DNA of 64,000 nucleotides, from contig JAQGBZ010000071.1 of the NCBI GenBank assembly GCA_034687125.1, positions 163,279-227,278 of the forward strand. Direction: 5' to 3'. Under the pieces are notes generated by a model. It was not told the origin of the DNA. It saw nothing but the letters and a program-made list of their open reading frames with translations, and searched no databases. Shown piece after piece: positions 13,423 through 23,500 of the stretch. The position numbers were made by a program, and so were the translations under genes. Numbering within the stretch: position 1 is the first letter of the stretch; every line of letters starts with the position of its first letter. This stretch comes from Neelides folsomi. Its lineage: Eukaryota > Arthropoda > Collembola > Neelipleona > Neelidae.

Positions 13423-14152
13423 TCCCGCAACCTCGAGTCCATTTACAATTTATATTTTTCTATTCATTTAAAATAACGATATTATTACTGTACTTTGTAC
13501 CTTTAAGATAACTATGATTTCTTACATCGAATTAATTTGTGCATGAATTAAAATTTATTAATGACTGAATAATACGTTTTTCTAACTTATCTTGAATTAA
13601 TGGCATTAATTTTTCATTTCATAAAATACAAACTGAAAACAATATATTTAATTATTGCAGTTCGAGTATAGAAAATTGTTAGAAATTAGAACTGATTTAT
13701 GTATCATAGAATAAGTAAATGAGCTTATGGGACAAGGTATTTAAATTAAAAGAGCTTATAAATAATACCTGAAAATTATAAATTAATATATAAATCTATA
13801 GATCAATAAGCAATTTTTATACTTTAATTGTACTACATTTTATAGATAGCATACACATAATTTATATTAGTTATTATATAATTTATTAATTAAGTTAAAA
13901 ATTAATTGAGATTAGTGGAGGTCTAATGGAATAAAAAATTATTATTTCTCATAAAAATATATGCTTATTACATTACATTACGAGCTCGATCGATGTGATA
14001 TTGAATCTATTTTTAATATTTTATATAAAATTAACCATCATTATTAGAACAAAATACTTGTTTATACTATCTTAAATAACGATTAATATGTATTTGTATT
14101 TTTGATGATTTTTGATTTTTGGAAATAAAAACAATTGAATTTTAGTATATAA
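13423..14152. other. AT-rich 3' intergenic stretch between convergent genes
   Basis: This holds the 3' UTR of the PHF7-like gene (+) and the far 3' flank of COX8 (-). It is very AT-rich and has no coding potential that I can see. Confidence 0.5.
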
Positions 14153-14162
14153 TTTATTTATT
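14153..14162 (-). promoter_or_regulatory. Overlapping poly(A) signals for COX8
   Basis: The minus strand reads AATAAATAAA, two overlapping copies of the canonical cleavage/polyadenylation hexamer, about 120 bp past the COX8 stop codon. The spacing is plausible for a short 3' UTR. Such hexamers also occur by chance in AT-rich DNA. Confidence 0.45.
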
Positions 14163-14280
14163 CATGACTTGAATAGCGAAGTCGAATAAGGTTCATTTAA
14201 TACAATTCCTTTTTACATTTTAACTAGGTATTTAATAGAATATTGAACTACTATTACGCATAAGATGGGCCATCGTTGAT

Positions 14281-14615
14281 CTATTTTGGTGGAAGGGTTC
14301 TATAGTTGTCCATATGGGTAAGGATGTAGGCTGGAACAGCCACAATTCCTCCAACCATAGCGATGAACGATATAAGTTGCTCCTGAAATCAAAATTAATT
14401 AAAATTGTATGAATATAACAATATTACAAACAAAAATATGTATTATTAAGCATCTAGAAAGACTTATTAGACTTGTAGTAAAATACCGCTTTGGAGATTC
14501 TGACTCTTGGCATGGATCCCAAATGATTGCTCGACATGTGAGGATAAATTGACCTCGATGGGACAACAAATGTCTTTTGGCTAACGAGCTTCAAAGCCAT
14601 TCGTGCAGCGATCAT
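14281..14615 (-). CDS. COX8: Cytochrome c oxidase subunit 8-like protein
   Basis: Two coding exons (14487-14615 and 14281-14382) join in phase to 76 residues, too small for a long open frame. The first about 30 residues are basic and hydroxylated with no acidic residue (MIAARMALKLVSQKTFVVPS), a typical mitochondrial presequence. The mature part begins near PRVRISKAEQ and has a single membrane helix (ISFIAMVGGIVAVPAYIL) followed by the short tail THMDNYRTLPPK. This matches COX8, whose helix ends in PAGWILSHL-YR in mammals. COX8 is a nuclear-encoded single-helix subunit of respiratory complex IV in the inner mitochondrial membrane. An AG acceptor just upstream of the exon (at 14627-14628) suggests a 5' UTR intron; the first UTR exon was not located. 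Confidence 0.8.
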
Positions 14616-15257
14616 CTTTCCGAATTCTGTAAAAATTAAACAACATAATTATTTGAGGATACAGATATGACTAACTATATTATCAATAGATTTAATATTT
14701 TAATTAAACGATGTTTTAATGTTAACATTACAAATATTAGCCTTATTACCTTTTTACAAAGCAAGAGAGAGATAAATAAATGTTATAATTTCCAGAGAAA
14801 TAGAATTTGTAAAATTCAGAGAGAAAGAGGTAAGTGGCTGACTCTAAGTTTTGGTAGATGGCACGATCAACACTTTTGGTTCTTTTCCCATTTAACCCCA
14901 TGCCTTATTAACCTCATGCACGGTGGGATCTTTATACATCATTATCTATTGTTCTTTAGACCTCCCATGTCGAATCTTCTTGCCATAGTGAAGATTGGTG
15001 ACAACATTTTATAATAAAATTTATATAAACATCATATTTTTGCTACTTCCATGCATAAATATGATGTTTTCTCCAATGATGATGTCAATGTGACACGGGA
15101 AGGGGATCACCCTCGTTAACCAAAACCCCGTGTCAATACATTGGCATCGGAGGAGACGGGGATGAGGGGAGCATAGACCCGGGAAAATCCCAACCCATGT
15201 ATGCATGTCAGTCTCAACAGAGTCTGACCCGCTCTGTTGGGGGCAATCTGAGTCATC

Positions 15258-16510
15258 AAAACCAAATTCTCCAAAGCATTGCCAAATTGGATTGATGTTA
15301 CTCTTGAAGAATTTTGGAATTGGCTTGGAAAGAGGATGAGTAGATCAAGGTATGTGAGATAATTTTGCATATCAATATTAATTATATGATAATGTTAAAC
15401 CATATGTATAAATAAACATAATTAAATTTAAATATTTACAATCAAGAAAAATTATTAATGTACAAAATTTTAAGGTATTTGGCGATTTTGCGAGCATTAC
15501 ATTTTGCACCGAATCCTGAACCACGTCCTTCAAATAGGTTTTACAAACTCGACTCATTCATCTCAAATTTGGAGGAAAGATTTCAAGATTCAATTATTTG
15601 TGGAGAAAATATTTGAATTGACGAATCCTTGCTCGGATTTAAAGGAAGATTGACATTTAGTCAATACGTTCCGAATAAAAGGGCTAGATTTGGAATCAAA
15701 TTTTTCCATCTTGTGGATATGAAGACCAAAATGTTGCTTAAATCAATCCACTACCAAGGCAAAGCAACCGTGTTTGGTGAAGTAAATTGGAATGTTCATG
15801 ATGAGGAGAAATTGGGACTTAAAGCGGAAAAATAGTCGTAACTTTGGTTGACAAAATCACTGGAAATGGACCAAAAAACTTGTAATTGACTCCTTCTTCA
15901 CATCGCCTTATCTCTCCATTAAGCTATTGGATCAAGGGAACATTGGGAACCGTTCGACCAACTAGGAAAATGATGCCATCATTACCAGATTCCAAATTCA
16001 CAAAGAAAAAACCAAAAGGACAAGTTGAAACTTGGGCTTCTGAAAAGATTTTGATTGAGAAGTAAATATATTTAACATAATTTGACGCCTTAAAATTTGA
16101 TATCATGATTGGACAGTGACCGGGTATCACGGGAAGGTTATTGGGCGATATGGGTGACATGTGGGCAAAATGTTCTTGGACAGCATGGAAATGTCAATGG
16201 GCAGCATGGGAAATTCATTGGGCAGTTGTGAAAGTGGATGGGCTGTATCGAAAACCTTGAAAAGTTCCTTTGTACTGCAGAGTAACACTTTGGACTATTT
16301 AATTAACAGTGCATATAAATTGATTTTTTAGATGGATTGACAAAAAGCCCGTTACAATGATAAACACCTTCATCCCTCATCAAATGACTCATGTTGCAAT
16401 ACAACGACACCCCAATTCTTCACGTGATGAGTCAGATTCGGTCATATTTTACAACAAATATATGCGTGGTGTTTACACTTTGGATAAAGACCATAAAGTG
16501 GTACAAGAAG
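15258..16510 (+). pseudogene. Broken piggyBac transposase
   Basis: Segments of a piggyBac (DDE_Tnp_1_7) transposase appear in order across frames: PNWIDVTLEEFWNWLGK near 15285, RYLAILRALHF near 15473, IDESLLGFKGRLTFSQYVP near 15618, RARFGIKFFHLVDMKTK near 15680, DSFFTSPYLSIKLLDQG near 15893, TVRPTRKMMP near 15950, KKPKGQVETWASEKI near 16010, and VTMINTFIPH then YNKYMRGVYTLDK near 16355-16490. A TGA at about 15616 sits directly before the first catalytic IDES motif, and at least two frameshifts follow (near 15830 and 15940), so no intact protein can be made. A GT-AG pair at about 15350-15472 would restore the early frame as a spliced intron. Terminal inverted repeats were not found. Confidence 0.85.
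16174..16252 (+). repeat. Short degenerate tandem repeat in the piggyBac remnant
   Basis: Three or four diverged copies of a unit of about 20-25 bp related to TGGGCAGCATGGGAAATTCA lie between transposase fragments. The repeat interrupts the coding homology and probably arose by local slippage after the copy died. Confidence 0.5.
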
Positions 16511-16529
16511 GTATTCATGTAGGGGAGGA

Positions 16530-16930
16530 CAGGGGCAATCCGATCGGGGGGACGATCCGATCATTAATTATTGTACTAAAACCCCTAATTTAATGGCGCC
16601 CATAAAAATATATTTTTAAAATATCGAGATATGTTATTTGAATCCAAAGTATAAAAAGATTTCTTAAATCTAAACACGAGTTAAAATTAAATATTTAAAA
16701 TTTAACACAAATCTCAACAAATTTGATTTTCATTAAAATTTGACTGTTAATTTCCAAGTAATAAAATTTTAGGTAAGTAATGATTTATAAGCTTTTGAAT
16801 ACACTAACAAACATAGATATTAAGTATTATAACTGTTGGAATAATTTGCCTATTCGAAAATTAATTTGGAATAAATCAAAGTCGGGTGGGGACAATCCGA
16901 TCACACATAAGTGGGGACAATCCGGTCACT
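16530..16930 (+). repeat. Four copies of a GGGGACAATCCGATCA-like motif
   Basis: Copies lie at about 16532-16546, 16546-16564, 16886-16904 and 16911-16930, all in the same direction, in pairs either side of an AT-rich segment of about 320 bp. The second pair ends about 45 bp before the pogo-like start codon. Such clustered end motifs are typical of transposase-binding subterminal repeats of a DNA transposon, so they may mark the 5' end of the pogo-like element, or of two overlapping insertions. Confidence 0.5.
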
Positions 16931-16972
16931 TATAATTTTTGGATTTTAATGAATTGACAATTTTATGTAGCA

Positions 16973-17697
16973 ATGCCACGTAGGAGGATTAAAAAGACAT
17001 CAAGAGGAAGTCATTCTGCAAAAATGATGGAAGCTGCAAACAAAATAATCACAACGAAACGGAGCATTCGATCTGTGGCTACAGAATATGGAATCCCATT
17101 TTCAACTCTGAGAGACTTTCACTCAAAACTAAACGATCCAACGAGAATTTCAAATCCAAGGCCTGGATACAATCCTCATACTCGAGTCTTTTCTACTGAA
17201 CAAGAAGTTGAAATTGAAAATTATTTAAAAAAGGCTTGCGATATGTTTTGTGGCCTTACACCTAAAAATGTTCGAAAACTTGCGTTTCAATTTGCTGAAA
17301 AGATAGAGAAAAATGGAAAAAAGAAAAATGTGCAAGTAAGGATTGGTTTACCAACTTTATGAAAAGGCATCCAACACTTTCAATTCGTTCACCGCAACCG
17401 ACAAGCATAGCCAGAGCGACAAGTTTTAATCGTCACAACGTTAAAATGTTCTTTGAAAATTTATCAAATATCCTTGAAATATATAAATTTGAGCCGCAGG
17501 ATATTTATAACATGGATGAAACCGGAATAACTACCGTTCAAACTCCAGAAAAGATCGTTGCTAAAAAAGGAATGAAGCAAATAGGCGCTTTGACATCTGC
17601 AGAACGTGGCACGCTCGTAACAATGGGACTTGCAGTCAACGCGACAGGATCAAAACGTTATTTATTTTTATTAGACCCATATTTATGTAATTTGTAA
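16973..17697 (+). pseudogene. Truncated pogo/Jerky-like transposase (CENP-B type HTH, DDE_1)
   Basis: The protein starts with a Psq/CENP-B-type helix-turn-helix (SIRSVATEYGIPFSTLRDF), then a CENPB-type DNA-binding segment (LTPKNVRKLAFQFAEKI). A one-base frameshift near 17334 separates this from KDWFTNFMKRHPTLS and the beginning of the DDE_1 catalytic domain (IYNMDETGITTVQTP). Homology stops after AERGTLVTMGLAVNATGS near 17650; the second and third catalytic acids are absent. It is therefore both frameshifted and 3'-truncated and could not transpose by itself. It lies about 120 bp from the 3' end of the convergent monooxygenase gene. Confidence 0.85.
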
Positions 17698-17819
17698 CAA
17701 AGTAAAATGCGCTCAATATTGATCGTCGTGAAATTAAAATACTTTTAAACTTTATCAAATGAATACTTTATTTGAGGAAAATGTCAGTTTAGGAATAACT
17801 AAAGAACTCCTTATAATAT

Positions 17820-20520
17820 TTAATCAAAGTTCATATGAGACAAATCCATAAATTTAAGCTTTTTCCAATAATTAATGCAAGTTTTTGGCCAAACAGCAGT
17901 TGGAAATCCATCCTTATTGAAATACCAAGCATTGCAATCAGCACGATTTCCCCAAACAGTAGGCTTGACATCCTCTTCGATCATATCCATGAACTCTTCT
18001 TGTGAAGATTCTTTCACAGTCACCACTTTTGATCCTCTTCTAATTAGCTCTTTGAAAACTGTAATTGTGTAATTAACTTGGCATTCAATCATGAAAATAG
18101 CACTGTTGTGTCCAAGTCCCTATAAGACATTTTAACAAGTATCTTCCACAGGTCACAAAAGCACAATACTTTTTATATCGTAAAAGATTATATTTTATTA
18201 CAGTGTTTGGTCCAAGGAGTAAGAAAGCGTTAGGTAAAAGGGCTGATTGAACTCCATAAAATGATTTTGGATGGGTTTGAACCCAATTTTTAAGTACGCT
18301 CGTTTTTCCTTTTCCAATTATTTCCATTGGGAATAAATAGTCTTGGACTCGGTAGCCTGTAGCTAAAATAAGAACCTGAAAGAGTATAATTGATATTATA
18401 GAATAACTGATATAGTCGTCTCCACTTTGGTCGACTGTGGAACTCATTGGGAATCTCCTTGGGGGACCCTCTGGGTGAGAACTGAAGTAGGGAGTTTTTT
18501 CCCGAATGACAAAAAAAGTCCAGTTCTCTGCCGTACACACAGGTGGAGACGAGCGGATTCTGCACTATCAATCCATAGTTAAGTTAGTTAATATATAGAG
18601 TTGATGGAGGGAGGAATGAAGCCTATGTAAGCTGAGGGGACGGGTGGAGACAACCCTCGTGGAAACACGGCAGACAGAAGAGGAAGGCGGGAAAGCTCAC
18701 AGCCTTGGCACTACCAGATTGTAAACTTACACCCCCAGGGAGGACAGAGAACCCAACAAAAGTGTGAGATTCGGCTACCGGACCCAACTTGGAATCACCG
18801 CCACGACGGACGTTGCCACCTACTCACTAAGCATACCAATAGCCTGCTCCTAAAAGGGACAGATCGACGTAATCCGGCAACTAAAGGATGGAGTAACAGA
18901 GTTACTAGTCATACCTATGCAACACCATCATTCTGTACCCATAGAATAAGAATAGAATTAATTAGAGAAACTCTAAGGGCGAAAGCCGAAATATCGGAGT
19001 ATAAACACCCATAAAAAATTATAGAATAACTGATACTGGTAATAACAATTTGATAAAAGATTCTTTATAACGATTAATTTATAATCGTTTCATCAAATTG
19101 TTTTTATCCATTAGCGTACATCAAGCTTCGTGTCCTTTCCATCGGCAGTCAACAATGAATTCGGTTTCACAGTCTTGATTTTTTCACAATGCAGAGTTGT
19201 TTGAGGTCTCATCATAGCTTTATACAAATCACTTGATAAAACAATTCTTTTACAACCAAACTGATATTTAGGCGTCATGTTTTCTTTTAGATATGGATCA
19301 GCATCCTTTAATCCATTTTCTCTTATATGGTTCAGATGTTTATTAGCTTTAAAATAAATAACGAAAATTCTTGTAAATTCCCATTACCTTATATTTTATA
19401 AGCAGCAATAATAAATTATTATTTTAATGTCATGTGGGGATGTGGGAATTAAAAACTTACCCATCCTTCTAAAAAAAGTTCCATCAACGAACATGTTATA
19501 AAACAACTCGAAGATAAGGAAGATAAGACTCCGGTACAAATATTGAAAAAATGGAATGTATTTGAACATTTTTTTCAAAAACGGGGAGTGTTTAAATTGG
19601 GTACGTGGAACTACCCAAGGTGGGTTTCTTTGGAAAACATGAAGTTCTTTAACTTTTGGTGCAATAACTGGAATTATTTGTGTACTGCTGGAACCGCTTC
19701 CTACAATCCCAACAACTTTATTTTCAAGCTCAATGTCATCGTCCCAAAGTGCTGAATGCATTTTGATTCCTTTAAAATCGTCAAACTCTTTTGGAAAATT
19801 GGGTTGTCTGAAAGCTCCACATGCAGAAATCCTAAATATCATAATTGTCGAATGACATGATTGACATTACTGTAGATAAATAATTATATTTTAAAGATAA
19901 GTAAATACGAATTTCAACAATGTTTAATTGTTCGTATAATTCCCTTACAGGATGTCAAACTTGTGAATGGTTTCTGTATTGTCTTTTGTGTTGAAAACAG
20001 TAACGTCCCACTGGTTGGTTGCTTCTTGCCATTCAGCTCGTTTCACTTGAGTGTTGAACTTAATGTTTTTGTACAAATTGTACTTTTTTGCAACTCCTCT
20101 GAGATATTCAAGGATTTCAGGTTGGGATGAATAATTTTCTGACCAATCTTGAATGAAACAAATAATCATAAAATTAAATTCTAAATAAATATTATATTAA
20201 AAAATGTTGATTAATAATTAATTAATTGTCATTAATTTACACACTTGGATTTTGTTCAAATGAAAGTGAATAAAGATGGCTTGGAATGTCGCATGCACAC
20301 CCGGGATATTTGTTGACTAGCCACGTTCCTCCAACATCAGGATTGGTTTCAAACGTTGTATAGTCTTTAATACCCAATTTCTCCTTTAATTGAATTCCCA
20401 TACAGAGTCCAGAATACCTGTGATCAGCAAATTATAATTAACAAATGGAAGTTTGATAGTAATTTAATTATTTTACCCTGCTCCGATGATACACACCGAA
20501 GGGTTGGTCGGTCGAACCAT
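17820..20520 (-). CDS. Baeyer-Villiger-type flavin monooxygenase
   Basis: Seven exons join in phase to 495 residues with no internal stop: 20477-20520, 20245-20417, 19949-20147, 19461-19831, 19120-19346, 18202-18375, 17820-18119. The FAD-binding Rossmann motif CIIGAGYSGLCMG is near the N terminus (split by intron 1), followed by [20 protein letters not shown]. The BVMO signature F-x-G-x3-H-x3-W-[P/D] is complete ([12 protein letters not shown], exon 4), then the NADPH-binding GSGSSS motif. LILATGY follows the intron holding the retroelement. This combination defines class B flavin monooxygenases of the BVMO branch, which insert oxygen next to a ketone using NADPH, rather than classical animal FMOs. 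The substrate cannot be told from sequence. No membrane anchor or secretion signal is evident. BVMOs are mainly bacterial and fungal, so transfer is possible, but six introns show it is settled in an animal-type genome. Confidence 0.9.
18413..19017 (+). mobile_element. 605-bp non-LTR-type retroelement insertion with 18-bp target-site duplication
   Basis: The 18-mer ATTATAGAATAACTGATA occurs at 18395-18412 and again at 19018-19035, exactly flanking a 605-bp block that is clearly richer in GC than the host intron. The right end carries a short A run. A perfect duplication of this length plus an A-rich 3' end is the mark of target-primed reverse transcription, so this is a 5'-truncated LINE or a SINE-like element in + orientation, antisense to the host gene. 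I see no long reading frame or clear pol III B box. Without insert and one duplication the host intron would be about 120 bp. Confidence 0.82.
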
Positions 20521-23500
20521 TTTACAACTCTTCTATTTATTAGCTATCTAACTTATTCAGTCGTCTTGTTGAGCAAATGCGAAACTTCCACTTTGACTTC
20601 AACTGTCTAACTGAAACACGCTTGTTGTAACGTCCAATATTAATAACTTTAACAATTTATGATGAAACCAAGTGAAGTTGAGTGGAAAGTTAAGTGCTGT
20701 CAGCTGGGTTCATCGTTGAACTTTGGAATTGCCCTCAGCAGCATCCGCCCGTTCGCCGTTCGCTTAAATCTCTATCATTTTTTTAGTACAATGTCGTTGG
20801 TTGTGCCCAAGGCCGAAAAAGTGTGCGTGTGTATAAAAACTAATACTTACATTGCTTGTGTACCTATGCCTAGATAGGAATTAGGATGGAATTGAAAGTT
20901 GTTTTATAAGGTTTCAATTTCACAAATATAGTATATTGTATTATAAGTGTATGATAGAGTATATAATTACTTATTGTAAATATATTTATTATAAGAAGGG
21001 TTATTACAATAATATACTCATAGTATGGTAGCACATGATGTTTTTATTCTGTAGATCATTGTCTATCTGCATTGCTGAATCTTTCAAGGATGTGATTAAA
21101 GAATTAACCATTAAACTATCCGTTCATACTTTAACTTTATATATACATAATCTTTGAGTTTTATATAAGTGCCTACTGATAACTTTGTAAGGTTTAATAA
21201 TTCGTAAATAGTAAATAAATTTTAATCATTTTATTTTATACACAACAAAAAACTTCAACGAAACACAATATGTTTGTAGAAATGGAAGGCTTCTAAAATG
21301 TTAATGAAGATAAGGGAGATGGATTTGGATATCATTGTTACGAGATTCATTGAAGTTGAGGGTGTTATGCTTGACGACCATAAGGGGAAATCGATGCGGA
21401 ATTCTCATCTTTATCTTTTTTCTCCCCTCTTTTGAAACCGCAAAAGGTCGGGATCTGTATTTATGGAGGCTTATAGGGGGATTGAGTTCCTTGGTAGATC
21501 GAAGCATGTTAATGTAGGAAGAAGCCTCTGTCCAATTTCCACCGCAAAGTGACATTCACGTTGAAGGATGGCGAAAATCGACGGGTCTTGGAGTCGCCAC
21601 AGGGAGATACACACAGGAGATTGGCGAGTCGCCGTATGCCTCCAAGTAGGAGAGCAGCGAGGTGTATCGGTGATAAGAATTCGAGTTGTCAACCGAACCA
21701 TAAAATATAAGAAGGGAGACCAAAATTCCTCTGGCATTTTTATTGCAAACATGCATAAAATATTCTTTTCCATCTCACGCTCAAACCCTCATGATTTATC
21801 TGCTCTGTCGGCTCAAAATTTTTATTACCTTCAAATGGAACTTCCCCATTATTATGAATGTCCGAATGAATGTCTCATTACCGTCACCTACATGATCTTT
21901 CCATTACAATCTGGTGTAATTTGTAGAATACTTATTCACATTTATCACAAATGCTCAAATGCAAGGTATTTAATATTAGTATTATCAACTAAATTACTTT
22001 TCAAAAGTAATTGTCTGTACTAATATAATGACTTTTGTAGTATTTTAATAATCCACAAATACAAAAAATTGGAAAGCTATTACTTAAAAATCTTTGTATT
22101 CGTTCTGTGCTTATAAAAACGTGAAAAAGTTGAAAAGTGTAAAAGAAAGTTGAGAAGGGGTGAATTTAGTTTTATCAGAGAAGAGTGAGTTGTTCTTTTA
22201 GGATCTTTTCGCGTTTTCTTAGCCTTCTTTGTGATCCGCACGGGTGGCGAGGCGAAAGGGCTGCTGCTTCCCTTCAATCGCCAACTTTCCTTCTTAGAAT
22301 CTCCACAATGTGAATTTACTTAGGTTTTTAGTCTCCTCACTTGCCCTTTGCTCACAACGTCCTCCGATCCCCATGAAGTCAAAGAGTCAAAGGGCGACTC
22401 CGCCTCCTCCTTTTCTCTAATAATCATAAGATGAGTAAATAAAAGATCTCCGCCCCTTAGACTCGCTCTTTGACCAAAGAAAAATTTCAAGACTTTACCA
22501 AAATTCACCTTTCATAATTTATAAGTTATAGGACAAATAATTTGCATTTGATAATTTAAGAAATGTGTAAAATTAAATTAAGTTCAATATTTACCTTTTT
22601 TACAAACATTTACTCTACAATGCTAATATATGGATAATCATTAACGAAATTCTCGCAAAGGAAAATTTTAAAAAATCTCAAAATATTTATTAATGTCATA
22701 GAACACTAAATTCAAGGTTTAAATTGTAGTAAAATCCTTATAAAATAAAAGTAGTTAGTAACATACTAAAACCTGCGTTCCCTTTATAAGAATCACGTGG
22801 GAGTACCAAAGACAATTTCAACAAACCTCATGGAACCTTCCATCATTCCACGCTCATCCGACTTCCTTCCGTGGAAGGAGCGAAGGGGAGAGGACGACGA
22901 CGAAGGCGAAGAGGAAAGGGGAAGCTGGGCTATTCAATCAGAAGCTATTCAATGTAGTAATTATCCCGCAAATACTATCACCGAATTTCTACGTCAAGTT
23001 GGCTTCCATTTTAGTGACTCCTCCTTTTAAATAATAATCCTTATGGTTTTAATTTCTCATGAACAAAGAGTTACTTCCATTTGCAACTTATACACCTGAA
23101 AGAGGGTATAAGTACTTTATATTAAAAGTAATATAAGCGATTTAATTTTGGGTACTCATCATTATAATAAATTATTTGTAATCATAAAATGTAAAACCCA
23201 TGTATTGGGATAGGGAAAAGCCCCTTGCGGGATGAATTTTCGTGAGTAGAGATAAATCCCATAAGAGTTAAATCCCATGCCAATTTATGCGACTCTATCG
23301 TTGGATTATTAGGTTGTGAAAGTATCAAGAGAAAAAAATGGGTACTCTATTTTAAAATCGGTGTTAAAGTTAGCCGAAATGTGCAACTTATGGGAAAGCT
23401 CCTTTAGCTTAATAGCACCTTAAATCTTATAATAGTATACTGTATTCTGCTTTGCACTTCACCAATTGATCAATAAATGATCATTTTGTACTTTTACATT

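Noticed and set aside
20820-20840. GTGTATAAAAACT as a TATA box
   Set aside because: It points along the + strand, while the nearest gene starts at 20520 on the minus strand; no + strand gene follows.
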